The notes beneath the pieces were generated by a model. It worked only from the letters and a program-made list of their open reading frames with translations, had not been told where the DNA came from and searched no databases. From Oscillospiraceae bacterium (GTDB lineage: Bacteria; Bacillota; Clostridia; Oscillospirales; Ruminococcaceae): a stretch of DNA of 64,000 bases. This document shows, piece after piece, positions 17,797-27,278 of the stretch. The first letter of the stretch is position 1, and each line of letters opens with the position of its first letter. The stretch is from contig JAFRTG010000032.1 of the NCBI GenBank assembly GCA_017427265.1, positions 117,015 to 181,014 on the forward strand. The letters run 5' to 3'. The position numbers and the translations under genes are program-made.

Positions 17797-18066
17797 ATGA
17801 AAGCAGTCATTACCGTCATCGGTCACGATACCGTCGGCATTCTGCATAAGGTCAGCGGAATCTGCGCTGAAAAAAACGCAAACGTCATCGAGGTGACGCA
17901 AAGCGTCCTGCAGGATCTGTTCGCCATGTTTATGCTCGTTGATATCTGCAGGCTGAGCTGCGATTTCTCCGAGCTTTCCGAATCGCTCACTGCACTGGGC
18001 AAGGAGCTCGGTCTTTCCATTCATGTGATGCATGAAGATATTTTCAACTCCATGCACCGCATTTGA
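17797..18066 (+). CDS. ACT domain protein, UPF0237 family
   Basis: An 89-residue single ACT domain ([40 protein letters not shown]). ACT domains bind amino acids or similar small ligands. The start is ATG at 17797 behind AAGGAGG; an earlier in-frame ATG is part of that ribosome site. The gene ends 14 bp before its partner, and this ACT/UPF0210 pairing is conserved in many bacteria, which suggests a shared, still undefined function. Confidence 0.9.
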   Translation: MKAVITVIGHDTVGILHKVSGICAEKNANVIEVTQSVLQDLFAMFMLVDICRLSCDFSELSESLTALGKELGLSIHVMHEDIFNSMHRI

Positions 18067-18080
18067 GACAGGAGGACGCT

Positions 18081-19439
18081 ATGCTCAATACCTCTGATAT
18101 TCTGGAAACAATCCGAATGATTCAGGACGAATGCCTCGATATTCGTACCATTACGATGGGCATTTCGCTGCTGGACTGCTGTGCGGAAGATATGAACACG
18201 GTCTGCGACCGCGTCTATGACAAGATTACGAAAAAGGCTGAGAAGCTCGTTGCAACCGGCGAGCAGATCGAAACCGAATACGGCATCCCGATCATCAACA
18301 AGCGGATTTCCATTACGCCGGCCGCGATGCTCGTTTCCGCAACCCGCGGCGGCGATCCGGTCAAGCTCGCACACACGCTGCAGCGCGCTGCCGAAGCTAC
18401 CGGCGTCAACTTCATCGGCGGATTCTCCGCGCTCGTGCACAAGGGCTTCTCTGCGGGCGATGAGGCGCTGATCCGTGCAATCCCGCAGGCGCTTGCTGAG
18501 ACCACGAATCTCTGCGCATCTGTCAATGTCGGCTCCACCAAGGCCGGCATCAATATGGACGCTGTCCGGCTGATGGGCGAGATCGTCCGCGAGGCTGCCG
18601 TTCTGACTGCCGATAACCAGTGCTTCGGCCCTGCAAAGCTGGTCGTGCTCTGCAATGCGCCGGAGGACAACCCCTTTATGGCAGGCGCCTTCCACGGCGT
18701 CGGAGAGCCGGACTGTGAGGTGCATGTCGGCGTATCCGGCCCCGGCGTTGTCCGTTCCGCCATCGAGAAATATCCGGACGCATCCATCGACGAGCTTGCA
18801 AACATCATCAAGCGCACCGCCTTCAAAATTACCCGTATGGGTCAGCTGGTCGGCACACGCGCTTCCGGTATGCTCGGCGTTCCGTTCGGCATTGTTGATC
18901 TTTCGCTTGCGCCGACGCCCGCTGTCGGTGACTCTGTCGCGCATATTCTGGAGGGCATGGGTCTTTCCGTCTGCGGAATGCACGGCACAACGGCTGCGCT
19001 GGCGCTCCTCAACGACGCAGTCAAGAAGGGCGGCGTCATGGCATCCTCCAGTGTCGGCGGCCTTTCCGGCGCATTTATCCCGGTCTCTGAGGATGCCGGC
19101 ATGATCGACGCAGCCGTCTCCGGCGTGCTCTCGATCGAAAAGCTCGAAGCTATGACCGCCGTCTGCTCGGTCGGTCTGGACATGATCGTGATTCCGGGCG
19201 ACACCCCCGCCTCGACAATCTCCGCCATCATCGCGGACGAAGCCGCAATCGGCATGGTCAACAGCAAGACAACGGCTGTCCGTGTCATCCCGGCCATCGG
19301 CAAGCAGGAGGGCGAAATGCTCGATTTCGGCGGCCTGTTCGGCGTCGGCCCTGTCATGCCGGTCAGAGGCGAAAGTGCAGAGAAATTCATCGCCCGCGGC
19401 GGACGCATTCCGGCTCCGATGCAGAGCCTCAAAAACTGA
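18081..19439 (+). CDS. UPF0210 (DUF711) family protein
   Basis: A 452-residue member of UPF0210. Seen: [22 protein letters not shown], a long Gly/Ala-rich central part ([30 protein letters not shown]) and a conserved C-terminal part ([38 protein letters not shown]). The fold is said to resemble pyruvate formate-lyase barrels, but no catalytic role is established. The start is ATG at 18081 behind AGGAGG. It is cotranscribed with the upstream ACT protein, a likely regulatory partner. Confidence 0.9.
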   Translation: MLNTSDILETIRMIQDECLDIRTITMGISLLDCCAEDMNTVCDRVYDKITKKAEKLVATGEQIETEYGIPIINKRISITPAAMLVSATRGGDPVKLAHTLQRAAEATGVNFIGGFSALVHKGFSAGDEALIRAIPQALAETTNLCASVNVGSTKAGINMDAVRLMGEIVREAAVLTADNQCFGPAKLVVLCNAPEDNPFMAGAFHGVGEPDCEVHVGVSGPGVVRSAIEKYPDASIDELANIIKRTAFKITRMGQLVGTRASGMLGVPFGIVDLSLAPTPAVGDSVAHILEGMGLSVCGMHGTTAALALLNDAVKKGGVMASSSVGGLSGAFIPVSEDAGMIDAAVSGVLSIEKLEAMTAVCSVGLDMIVIPGDTPASTISAIIADEAAIGMVNSKTTAVRVIPAIGKQEGEMLDFGGLFGVGPVMPVRGESAEKFIARGGRIPAPMQSLKN

Positions 19440-19504
19440 TTGACGCAGCGGCTTCTGCGCAGAGATTGCTTTCACAGTCTGCGTGCAATGCCGAATAAAA
19501 TGGT

Positions 19505-20722
19505 ATGGATATGAAAAAGTGCAAACTGAAACAGGTTTTTCAATATGCGGCCGCGATTCTTCCGGCCCTGACAGCGCTGCTTCTGTGCAGCTGTGCGCTG
19601 ACTGTCCCGATTGAGCGGGAGGAGGACTCCAGAGAAATCGAGTATCCGAACGGTCTGCTCACCACGGCGGTATCCACAACCGTCACCACAACAAATGTCT
19701 ATACGCCGCCTGATGATCCTGCACTCGTCTCAATGCTGAATACCATGACGGTCGAGGAAAAGGCCGCGCAGATGATGCTGGTTGGCTGCAACAATGAGAT
19801 GGTCGGAAAAGCTGCCGCCAGTCAGGGCGCAGGCGGACTGTGCATGTTCGCACAGCCGTTTGAAGGAAAGAATACAGAGCAGGTGCAGAGTATGACTGCC
19901 GAACTGCAGTCGGTCGCACCGGTTCCGCTTCTGCTTGCGGTGGACGAGGAGGGCGGAACGGTCAACCGGATCAGCCTGAACCCGCAGCTGCGCCCGAACA
20001 TCTTCTTCAGCCCGCGCTATTTGTTTGAGCAGGGCGGCATGGATCTGATCCGCGAGGATACCGCAGAAAAAGCAGAATTCCTGCTGGATCTGGGCATCAA
20101 TGTCAATCTGGCGCCTGTCAGTGACGTCCCGCTGACCGAAAATGACTTCATCTATCCGCGCTGCTTCAGCACCGATGCGGAGGAAACTGCGCAATATGTT
20201 GCAACGGTTGTCAGCATCATGACAAAGAAAGGCATCGGCTGTACGCTCAAGCATTTTCCGGGTTACGGCGGCAGTGCCGATACACACCTGAACATGGCTT
20301 ACGATGAACGCGAATTCAGCGCGTTTGAGGAAAACGATTTTCTGCCGTTCGCTGCCGGCATTGAGACCGGCGCAGATTCGGTCATGGTCAGCCACAACAT
20401 TGTGCAGTGCATGGATGACCAGCTGCCCGCCTCACTCTCGCCGGAGGTGCACCGGATTCTCCGCGAGACACTCGGATTCCGCGGTGTCATCATCTCGGAT
20501 GACCTCGCCATGAATGCGATCACGCAGTTCACGGGCGGTCAGAATCCTGCCGTAGCTGCCGTCAAGGCCGGCAACGACATGCTCTGCTATGCGGATCTGG
20601 GACCTTCTGTCTCAGCCATTGTGGAAGCCGTTGAGAACGGTGAAATTGACATCGAGCAGATCAATGCTTCCGTTTTACGAATCCTCGCATGGAAGCAGCG
20701 GCTCGGATTGCTGCAGCAATAA
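19505..20722 (+). CDS. GH3 NagZ-like beta-N-acetylhexosaminidase lipoprotein
   Basis: A 405-residue lipoprotein (hydrophobic run ending LLLCSC) with a Thr-rich tether (about residues 50-68) and a GH3 domain. Seen: KHFPGYGGSADTH, in which the D-x-H dyad typical of NagZ-type GH3 enzymes is kept though the usual GHG reads GYG, and GVIISDDLAMNAI with the nucleophile Asp. NagZ enzymes remove N-acetylglucosamine from cell-wall fragments. The lipid anchor suggests action outside the membrane in wall turnover or glycan scavenging. The start could also be the ATG two codons later; the ribosome site is weak. Confidence 0.85.
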   Translation: MDMKKCKLKQVFQYAAAILPALTALLLCSCALTVPIEREEDSREIEYPNGLLTTAVSTTVTTTNVYTPPDDPALVSMLNTMTVEEKAAQMMLVGCNNEMVGKAAASQGAGGLCMFAQPFEGKNTEQVQSMTAELQSVAPVPLLLAVDEEGGTVNRISLNPQLRPNIFFSPRYLFEQGGMDLIREDTAEKAEFLLDLGINVNLAPVSDVPLTENDFIYPRCFSTDAEETAQYVATVVSIMTKKGIGCTLKHFPGYGGSADTHLNMAYDEREFSAFEENDFLPFAAGIETGADSVMVSHNIVQCMDDQLPASLSPEVHRILRETLGFRGVIISDDLAMNAITQFTGGQNPAVAAVKAGNDMLCYADLGPSVSAIVEAVENGEIDIEQINASVLRILAWKQRLGLLQQ

Positions 20723-20745
20723 GAAAAACAAACAACAAAAAAGGA

Positions 20746-20782
20746 CAGGGACCTGCCTTGCGCAGCGTCCCTGCATTTTTTT
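20746..20782 (+). terminator. Terminator after the GH3 gene
   Basis: CAGGGAC (20746-20752) and GTCCCTG (20767-20773) flank a 14-nt loop and are followed by CATTTTTTT. Confidence 0.75.
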
Positions 20783-20786
20783 GAGA

Positions 20787-20825
20787 CAAAAAACGGAGCA
20801 CCGTTTATACGGTACTCCGTTTTCA
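20787..20825. terminator. Bidirectional terminator between GH3 gene and rpsU
   Basis: AAAACGGAGCACCG and CGGTACTCCGTTTT form a near-perfect stem with A-run on one side and T-run on the other. It can serve as a second terminator for the plus-strand gene and as the end of the rpsU transcript on the minus strand. Confidence 0.75.
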
Positions 20826-20908
20826 TTTCAATTCGTCATTTCGTTTCTGCCTGATGCAGCAAATCATGACTGTGTGCGCAGCGGCATTGCGAACGACTCC
20901 GGACGAGA

Positions 20909-21082
20909 TCAGAACTTGCGCTTACGAGCTGCTTCCGACTTCTTCTTACGCTTTACGGAAGGCTTCTCATAATGCTCGCGCTTGCGAACTTCTGCGATGA
21001 CGCCGTCTTTTGCGCAAGAACGCTTGAAACGCTTGAGAGCAGTATCCAAGGACTCGTTCTTTCCAACGCGTACTTCTGCCAC
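20909..21082 (-). CDS. rpsU: 30S ribosomal protein S21
   Basis: A 57-residue S21 with a GTG start (21082-21080) and GGGAGG upstream. Seen: [38 protein letters not shown] and a Lys/Arg-rich tail ending RKRKF. S21 binds near the 3' end of 16S rRNA and helps translation initiation. It has its own promoter at 21205-21177. The minus strand carries only this gene before the bidirectional terminator. Confidence 0.95.
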   Translation of the reverse strand: MAEVRVGKNESLDTALKRFKRSCAKDGVIAEVRKREHYEKPSVKRKKKSEAARKRKF

Positions 21083-21176
21083 GAATTTTTCCCTCCCTTT
21101 GTCCTACGACAGAGGCTATCTATAAAGAGGTATCCGTTCACGATACTCCTTATAAGCTAAATTTGAATACACGTAT

Positions 21177-21205
21177 ATTGTATCATAGTTTATACCGTTT
21201 GTCAA
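21177..21205 (-). promoter_or_regulatory. Promoter of rpsU
   Basis: Minus-strand TTGACA (21205-21200), a 17-bp spacer and TACAAT (21182-21177). Confidence 0.85.
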
Positions 21206-21244
21206 GCAAATTTTGCATGAGATTCCGGTTCCGGATATAATTCG

Positions 21245-23650
21245 TTAATTTGCTACAAAATTTACCAGCTTATTTTGTACATAAATCTGCTTTCGGATGG
21301 TTTTTCCGGCAAGGTCTTCCTGAACCTTTTCGTCTGCCAATGCCATCTCGACTGCAGTCGCCTCATCGGCGCCGGTCGGAATCATCAGCTTGGACTTGAT
21401 TTTTCCGCAGATCTGCACGACAATCTCAACCTGCTCATCCACGCAGAGCGCCGGGTCAAACTCCGGCCAGGACTGCTCGTTCAGCACGCCGAAGCCGAAG
21501 ATCTCAAACAGCTCCTCGGTCATGTGCGGTGCAAACGGATTCAGCAGCAGCAGCAGCGTGCTGTATTCACCGCGGGTCAGGCTGCCGTTCGCATAGATCT
21601 GGTTGACGAGCTTCATCATCGCTGCAATCGCCGTATTGAAGCCGAGCGACTCGATATCCTCGCTGACCTTGCGGATGGTCTTGTGCATGGCAGAGCGCAG
21701 TGCATCGCTGTAGCCGTCACCGTCCGTGACGATATCCTGCATCGCCCAGATGCGGTCGAGGAAGCGCTTGCAGCCCTTGACGCTGTCATCGCTCCACGGT
21801 GCAGCAAGCTCGTATGCGCCCATGAACAGCACGTAGACACGCAGGACATCTGCGCCGTACTGATCGACGACATCATTCGGATCAATGACGTTGCCGCGGG
21901 ATTTGGACATCTTCACACCGTCAGAGCCGAGAATCAGACCCTGCGCAGTACGCTTGGCATAGGGCTCCTCCGTCGGAACAACGCCGATATCGTAAAGGAA
22001 CTTGTGCCAGAAGCGGGAATAGATCATATGGCGGGTGACATGCTCCATGCCGCCGTTGTACCAGTCAACCGGCAGCCAGTATTTGAGCGCGTCCATATCT
22101 GCGAGGCACTTGTCGTTGTGCGGATCGCAGTAGCGCAGGAAGTACCACGAAGAGCCTGCCCACTGCGGCATGGTATCGGTCTCGCGCTTGGCAGCGCCGC
22201 CGCACTTCGGGCACTTGCAGTTGACGAAGGAATCGAGCTTGGCAAGCGGCGATTCGCCGTCCGTGCCGGGCTCAAAGTTTTCGAGCGGCGGCAGTCTGAG
22301 CGGCAGCTCCTCGTAGGGAACGGCCACAATGCCGCACTGCGGGCAGTGTACGAGCGGAATCGGCTCACCCCAGTATCTCTGGCGGTTGAACGCCCAGTCC
22401 TTCATTTTGTACTGCACGCCGGCCTCGCCGCAGCCCTTTGCAGCCAGAACGGTCAGCACCTTTGCAATGGCATCCTTCTTGTTCGTGATGCCGTTGAGCT
22501 CGCCGGAATTGACCATCTCGCCGTCGCCGGTATAGGCTTCCTTGGAGATATCGCCGCCCTTGATGACCTCAATGATATCAATGCCGAACTTCTTTGCAAA
22601 TTCATAGTCACGGGTATCGTGTGCCGGAACGGCCATAATCGCGCCGGTGCCGTAGCCCATCATGACATAGTCGGAAATATAGATCGGAATCGCCTTGCCG
22701 GTCAGCGGGTTGACAGCGGTCAGGCCGTCGATCTTCACGCCGGTCTTGTCCTTGACGAGTTGCGTCCGCTCGAATTCGGTTTTCTTGGCGCACTCGGCCT
22801 TATAGGCATCGAGCTCCGCAATATTGGCGATCTGGTCGCGGTATTTCTCAATCAGCGGGTGCTCCGGCGCCATGACCATGAACGTCACGCCGTAGAGCGT
22901 ATCCGGACGGGTCGTATAAATCCGCAGCTGCTCGTCCTGCTCCTGAATCCGGAAGTTGACGAACGCACCGGTGGATTTGCCGATCCAGTTCTCCTGCTGC
23001 AGCTTGATATTCGGCAGATAATCGACTGTTTCGAGACCCTGCAGCAGCTTGTCTGCATACTCGGTGATGCGGAGATACCAGACCTCCTTGGTCTTCTGCA
23101 CGATTTCGCTGTGGCAGATATCGCACTTGCCGCCCTGGGAATCCTCATTGGAGAGTACAACCTTGCAGGACGGGCAGTAATTGACGAGTGTCTTGTCGCG
23201 GAATACGAGACCGTTTTCAAACATCTTGAGGAAGATCCACTGCGTCCATTTGTAGTAGCCTTCCTCTGTGGTATCGACCACACGCGACCAGTCAAACGAG
23301 AAGCCGACACGCTTGAGCTGTCCGGTGAACTTCTTGATATTCTGGTCGGTGACGACACGCGGATGCACGCCGGTCTTGACCGCAGTGTTTTCAGTCGGCA
23401 GACCGTAAGCGTCAAAGCCGATCGGGAACAGGACATTATAGCCCTGAAGCCGGCGCTTTCTGCTGACGACCTCCAGTCCGGAATAGGCCTTGATGTGGCC
23501 GACATGCATACCGTGACCGGAAGGATACGGGAACTCGACCAGTGCATAGAACTTCGGCTTGGTGCTGCCGTTCTCTGCACGGAAGGTCTGGTGTGCATCC
23601 CAGTAATCCTGCCATTTCTTCTCTACTGCGGAAAAATTGTATTCCTGCAT
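21245..23650 (-). CDS. leuS: Leucyl-tRNA synthetase
   Basis: An 801-residue class I synthetase that charges tRNA-Leu. Seen: the HIGH-type motif YPSGHGMHVGHIKAY, a zinc-binding insert (CPSCKVVLSNED ... CDIC), the CP1 editing domain (TTRPDTLYGVTFMVMAPEHPL, MAVPAHDTRD), and GVKMSKSRGNVI. Length fits the bacterial family. No T-box leader is present; the gene follows rsfS at 68 bp and is probably the last gene of the long operon. No clear terminator was seen before the rpsU promoter. Confidence 0.98.
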   Translation of the reverse strand: MQEYNFSAVEKKWQDYWDAHQTFRAENGSTKPKFYALVEFPYPSGHGMHVGHIKAYSGLEVVSRKRRLQGYNVLFPIGFDAYGLPTENTAVKTGVHPRVVTDQNIKKFTGQLKRVGFSFDWSRVVDTTEEGYYKWTQWIFLKMFENGLVFRDKTLVNYCPSCKVVLSNEDSQGGKCDICHSEIVQKTKEVWYLRITEYADKLLQGLETVDYLPNIKLQQENWIGKSTGAFVNFRIQEQDEQLRIYTTRPDTLYGVTFMVMAPEHPLIEKYRDQIANIAELDAYKAECAKKTEFERTQLVKDKTGVKIDGLTAVNPLTGKAIPIYISDYVMMGYGTGAIMAVPAHDTRDYEFAKKFGIDIIEVIKGGDISKEAYTGDGEMVNSGELNGITNKKDAIAKVLTVLAAKGCGEAGVQYKMKDWAFNRQRYWGEPIPLVHCPQCGIVAVPYEELPLRLPPLENFEPGTDGESPLAKLDSFVNCKCPKCGGAAKRETDTMPQWAGSSWYFLRYCDPHNDKCLADMDALKYWLPVDWYNGGMEHVTRHMIYSRFWHKFLYDIGVVPTEEPYAKRTAQGLILGSDGVKMSKSRGNVIDPNDVVDQYGADVLRVYVLFMGAYELAAPWSDDSVKGCKRFLDRIWAMQDIVTDGDGYSDALRSAMHKTIRKVSEDIESLGFNTAIAAMMKLVNQIYANGSLTRGEYSTLLLLLNPFAPHMTEELFEIFGFGVLNEQSWPEFDPALCVDEQVEIVVQICGKIKSKLMIPTGADEATAVEMALADEKVQEDLAGKTIRKQIYVQNKLVNFVAN

Positions 23651-23718
23651 TTTAAGGAACCCTCGCTTTCAGATTTGAATATATGATACAAACATCAGAT
23701 TTCGGGCTGCCGTCCGGC

Positions 23719-24093
23719 TTATTTTTCGGCGCCGGGGGCATCAATCAGCAGACCGGAAATATCGACCTGTTCACCGTCTGCCCAGAGGCGCTCCAGCTGA
23801 TACTCCGCTCTGGTATCGCGGTAGAACACATGCACGACAATATCATCATAATCCAGTACGATCCAGTTTGCAGCGCGCACGCCCTCAATGCCGCGTGCCT
23901 CCACGCCGAGCTGTCCGAGCTGGAAGTCCACTTCGTCCGCCAGCGACTTGACCTGCGTGGTGCTGGTACCGGTTGCAATGACAAAGTAATCTGCGATAAT
24001 TGTCAGATTCGTAATGCCGATGACCTGGATATTCTCAGCCTTTTTGCTGTCCAGAATCTTTACGATTTTTTCGAGCTTTTCCTGTGTCGTCAT
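23719..24093 (-). CDS. rsfS: Ribosomal silencing factor RsfS
   Basis: A 124-residue RsfS (Iojap/YbeB) that binds ribosomal protein L14 and blocks subunit joining when nutrients are poor. Seen: KKAENIQVIGI, TIIADYFVIATGTSTTQVKS, VDFQLGQLGVEARGIEG, NWIVLDYDDIVVHVF and the DTRAEYQLERLW end. AGGAGG precedes the ATG. The order nadD-yqeK-lcp-rsfS-leuS is common in Clostridia. Confidence 0.95.
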   Translation of the reverse strand: MTTQEKLEKIVKILDSKKAENIQVIGITNLTIIADYFVIATGTSTTQVKSLADEVDFQLGQLGVEARGIEGVRAANWIVLDYDDIVVHVFYRDTRAEYQLERLWADGEQVDISGLLIDAPGAEK

Positions 24094-24123
24094 GACATCC
24101 TCCTTTTTTCTGTGAATCAGACG

Positions 24124-25419
24124 CTATTTTCCTTCAAACGTATCTCCGTCCTGAATGGCCTGGAAATCCGCCATATCTTCATCATAGGTTGTGCTGCGGT
24201 ATTCGTCCGGTCTGAGCAGCTCCACGATCGGGAGATCCTTTTCGTCCTCAAAGAACGGCCGGAAGAAATCGTTAAGCATCCGGATCGTCGGTTCCTTGTG
24301 CATCATCCAGATCGAATAGGACGTAATCTCCGTCTGCGGGTTGGGCGGCTCATAGTTATAGCCTTCGCCCGGCAGCATGTGCATGGTGATCTTGTCCATG
24401 CCGATCGAGGTCGCAAAGTCGGAGAGCTTGCTCATCTCATCCACGGTCAGGTTGGAGCCGACCAGCTTTTTGTCCACGATCTTGTTGATATAGCCGAGCA
24501 TTTCGATGCTGCCGATATCGGCTGCACGCGCCATGGCAGCAGCCATAAAGATACGCTGCGCCTTCATGCGGCCGATGTCGCCCTCGGAATAATCGTGCCG
24601 GAAGCGAACCATCCATTCGGCCTTCTGACCGTTCAGAACCTGCTCGCCCTTTTCGATGATCTTGTCCGCTTCATAGGTGATCTTATAGGGCATATTGATC
24701 GGCACGCCGCCGACAATATCGACGATCTGACCGATATCCGAGCAGCTTGTCGTGATATAGCGGTCGATCGGCACCTTGAATACGGTTTCGAGGCAGTCAA
24801 CCACGCGCTGCACCGGCGCCTTGTTCGGGTTGCCGAGTGTATAGACGCTGTTCAGCTTGCCCGCCTCAAAGGACGTATAGCCGGGGACAAAGGTATCGCG
24901 CGGAATCTGCAGAATGTGAATCTGGTTGTCGCGGATATCAAACATGACCAGCATGATGACGTCCGTATTGGAACGGGATTCGTCCGTGCCGAGGAACAGC
25001 ACACAGAACTGACCCTCCTGAATCTGGTCAAGATCCAGACCGTCATCGACCATGCCGCCGTGCGGAACGCCCTCGGCATCCTTTTTCGGCTCCATCGAAT
25101 ATTCCTTGGATTCCAGCTCGCCCTCAATCTCGACAAAGGGCTGCCAGCCGCGGAATTTCTCCATCAGGGAAATACGCATCGGGCTGCCGTTCTGGTCGAG
25201 CGTCTCCGTCGGGAATATCTTCATATTCACAAACATCATCAGACATAGAAACACGGCTGCGGCAACTGCAAACACAATGCCGACCCGTTCCTTGCCGTTC
25301 ATCTTCCGGCGCTTTTTCTTATGCTTTCCCGTATGGCGCACCGCTTCCTGCTCATGCGTTCCTGCGTGGCCGTGCGCAGAGGCATAGTGCACCGATTTTT
25401 CTGTTTCATGCATGCTCAT
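24124..25419 (-). CDS. LytR-CpsA-Psr family protein
   Basis: A 431-residue LCP protein. An N-terminal cytosolic part rich in His and Lys (about 1-45) precedes one membrane helix (about 46-66) and the extracellular LCP domain (VLFLGTDESRSNTDVIMLVMFD, ILQIPRDTFVPGY, DIVGGVPINMPYKI, VRFRHDYSEGDIGRMKAQR). LCP enzymes attach lipid-linked anionic polymers to peptidoglycan. The conserved Arg and Asp residues of the family are present. It lies between yqeK and rsfS as in many Clostridia. The ribosome site AAGGAG is somewhat far from the chosen ATG. Confidence 0.92.
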   Translation of the reverse strand: MSMHETEKSVHYASAHGHAGTHEQEAVRHTGKHKKKRRKMNGKERVGIVFAVAAAVFLCLMMFVNMKIFPTETLDQNGSPMRISLMEKFRGWQPFVEIEGELESKEYSMEPKKDAEGVPHGGMVDDGLDLDQIQEGQFCVLFLGTDESRSNTDVIMLVMFDIRDNQIHILQIPRDTFVPGYTSFEAGKLNSVYTLGNPNKAPVQRVVDCLETVFKVPIDRYITTSCSDIGQIVDIVGGVPINMPYKITYEADKIIEKGEQVLNGQKAEWMVRFRHDYSEGDIGRMKAQRIFMAAAMARAADIGSIEMLGYINKIVDKKLVGSNLTVDEMSKLSDFATSIGMDKITMHMLPGEGYNYEPPNPQTEITSYSIWMMHKEPTIRMLNDFFRPFFEDEKDLPIVELLRPDEYRSTTYDEDMADFQAIQDGDTFEGK

Positions 25420-25438
25420 TCAGCATATAACTCCTTCG

Positions 25439-26083
25439 TCAAGTCATCTTTCTTCGTTCTGCGGATTTGGATTTTTCATCCGTGCGCGCATTCATCCGCG
25501 CAAGGTAGTAATTATACGCTTCCACTGTGGAAACCGGCAGCGGCGCCTGTTTTTTCATGACGCTGTCGATTGCGTATTCAAACGCGCAGAGCATCGCTTT
25601 ATCCAGATCATTCTGCGCCATTTTCCGGAACCTGTCCACATCGCGGTAGGTACGCTCCGCCGAGATCAGATCGGCCATATAGACGATCTCCTCCAGCCTA
25701 GTCATATTCGCCTTGCCGACGGTATGCCAGCGCGCCGCGCTGAGAATCTCTGCATCCTCGATGCCGAGCTCCGTATGCATATAGGATGCGGCCGCAATGC
25801 CGTGCCAGACAGGCTTGCACTGCCATTCGGTATCCGATACCACAAACGGCCCCTGCCGCATCAGTTCCTGCTGTTCTTCAAAAGGCAGTTCCTTGCAGCA
25901 GTCATGCAGCAGGCCTGCCAGATAGGCACGCTGCGGATCGGCGCCCCAGCGCTCTGCAAGGGCAAACGCCGCCCGTGCGACATTCACAGAATGTGTAAAC
26001 CGTTTTTTGGAAAGACGCGCCTTCAGCAGCGCAGTCAGAGTACGCACCTGCTCATTCTGACTTTCCTTGCTCAAATCCCTCAC
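25439..26083 (-). CDS. yqeK: HD-domain phosphohydrolase YqeK
   Basis: A 214-residue HD protein of the YqeK family, which hydrolyses diadenosine tetraphosphate symmetrically. Seen: RFTHSVNVARAA, the HD signature LLHDCCKELPFEEQ, HGIAAASYM and YMADLISAERTY. The GTG start overlaps nadD by 32 bp; a TTG three codons later is an alternative. The C-terminus is Lys/Arg-rich (EKSKSAERRK). It is part of the nadD-yqeK-lcp-rsfS string. Confidence 0.92.
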   Translation of the reverse strand: MRDLSKESQNEQVRTLTALLKARLSKKRFTHSVNVARAAFALAERWGADPQRAYLAGLLHDCCKELPFEEQQELMRQGPFVVSDTEWQCKPVWHGIAAASYMHTELGIEDAEILSAARWHTVGKANMTRLEEIVYMADLISAERTYRDVDRFRKMAQNDLDKAMLCAFEYAIDSVMKKQAPLPVSTVEAYNYYLARMNARTDEKSKSAERRKMT

Positions 26084-26711
26084 CCCATGTTTGATTTTCG
26101 CAATTCCCGTAAAGATGTTTTTTACTTATATATTGTACTACATTTTCCGGCAAAAGGCAAGAGCAATCTGCATTCTTTTGCAGATTCAAACGGATTTCCG
26201 TTGACGATAACGGAACAGCCTGTACGGACAGCACAAGAATTTCCGCATCCGGACATTCCTGCATCAGCCGATCGGCCTTCCGGTTCAGCTCGGGCAGATC
26301 GCCGGGCTGTCTGGAAACGGCGCAGAGACTTGCCCGCTGCAGAATCTCCTGCCAGCAGTACCACGTATCGAACGAGAGCAGCATGTCGCTGCCGATCATC
26401 AGCGTCCATTCGGTATCGGGCATGTCCGCAGCAAGCGCACGCAGCGTTTCCACGGTATAGCTTTTCCCTGTTTTGCGTGTTTCATAATCCGAAACCTGCA
26501 GCCACGGATATTTTTTTGCAGCAAGGCGGCACATTTCGAGCCTGTCCGCGGCCGGTGCATATTCAGCGGAGCTTTTGTGCGGCGCCTCGCCGGCCGGCAT
26601 CAGCAGCACACCGTCGAGCTTCAGTGCCTTCTTCACGGCCTTTACCAGATGAAGATGACCGTTGTGAATGGGATTGAAGCTGCCGCCGAACAGTCCCATC
26701 CGGCGCTTCAT
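26052..26711 (-). CDS. nadD: Nicotinate-nucleotide adenylyltransferase
   Basis: A 219-residue NadD that adenylates nicotinate mononucleotide in NAD synthesis. Seen: MGLFGGSFNPIHNGHLHLVK (nucleotidyltransferase GxFxPxHxGH motif), AGEAPHK, LMIGSDMLLSFDTWYCW and the ISSTEIR-like VPLSSTEIRLNL. The tail after about residue 195 is longer than usual and overlaps the start of yqeK. The ATG overlaps the yhbY stop by 4 bp. Confidence 0.95.
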   Translation of the reverse strand: MKRRMGLFGGSFNPIHNGHLHLVKAVKKALKLDGVLLMPAGEAPHKSSAEYAPAADRLEMCRLAAKKYPWLQVSDYETRKTGKSYTVETLRALAADMPDTEWTLMIGSDMLLSFDTWYCWQEILQRASLCAVSRQPGDLPELNRKADRLMQECPDAEILVLSVQAVPLSSTEIRLNLQKNADCSCLLPENVVQYISKKHLYGNCENQTWGEGFEQGKSE

Positions 26712-27016
26712 TTCTTTTTCCTGCTGTCAACGAGCTGAATGACCGGCTTTTTCGGGTGTGCTTTATAAAGCACAAAGCGGTTGCCGATCGAGCAGACGAC
26801 CTCTGCCCCGGTTTCTCCGGCGAGCAGCTCTGCGGCTTCTCGCGCAGAATATTCGCAGGTTTCGAGCACATTGCCCTTGATGAGCTCGCGCTTGAGCAGC
26901 GCATCGGCTGCCTGCTTGACGAGCTGCTCACTCATGCCGCCCTTTCCGACGGTGAGGATGCTCTCCAGTGTCGAGGCCATGCCGCGCAGCTGTGCGCGCT
27001 GTTTGCTTGTCAGCAT
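26708..27016 (-). CDS. yhbY: CRM-domain RNA-binding protein YhbY
   Basis: A 102-residue CRM protein involved in 50S ribosome assembly. Seen: LTSKQRAQLRGMAS, TVGKGGMSEQLVKQAADALL and ELIKGNVLE; a GxxG-like loop (GKGG) typical of the domain is present. The start is ATG at 27016 with AAAGGA upstream. It overlaps nadD by 4 bp (ATGA), so the two are coupled. Confidence 0.93.
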   Translation of the reverse strand: MLTSKQRAQLRGMASTLESILTVGKGGMSEQLVKQAADALLKRELIKGNVLETCEYSAREAAELLAGETGAEVVCSIGNRFVLYKAHPKKPVIQLVDSRKKK

Positions 27017-27035
27017 ATCAACACTTCCTTTCGTG

Positions 27036-27260
27036 TCAGCGATGCCATTTTTTGGACTTCCCGAGCTTGTCCAGCTCTTCCCTGCGGATCCATTCCTCGG
27101 TAAAGCCGCAGGCAACACAGATATAGCGGTCAACCTTGACCGCAGAAAAGATCGTGCCGCCGGTCATAATATTGTTGCCGGAGCCGTAAGGGCCGGCAGA
27201 ACCGTCCACGATCACAATATCGTTGCAGCCGCATTTCGGGCAGATTCTTCTGTACATCAT
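27036..27260 (-). CDS. Small zinc-ribbon protein
   Basis: A 74-residue protein with two Cys pairs, CPKCG near residue 7 and CVACG near residue 48, arranged as a zinc ribbon, plus an acidic/basic C-terminus. The family is not named; similar short zinc ribbons occur in Clostridia. GGGAGG lies upstream of the ATG. It sits in the operon between rdgB and yhbY, suggesting a housekeeping or RNA-related role, which is only inference. Confidence 0.8.
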   Translation of the reverse strand: MMYRRICPKCGCNDIVIVDGSAGPYGSGNNIMTGGTIFSAVKVDRYICVACGFTEEWIRREELDKLGKSKKWHR

Positions 27261-27278
27261 GATTTTTTTCCTCCCGGA

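Noticed and set aside
21275-23686. A very long open frame on the plus strand antisense to leuS (also similar ones opposite ftsY, smc, acn, pnp and the GH9 genes)
   Set aside because: They mirror strongly conserved genes, have no ribosome sites and contain no recognisable motif; in this GC-rich DNA antisense frames stay open because of codon usage.
23651-23718. A T-box leader for leuS
   Set aside because: Only 68 bp separate rsfS and leuS and no T-box motif or terminator is present.
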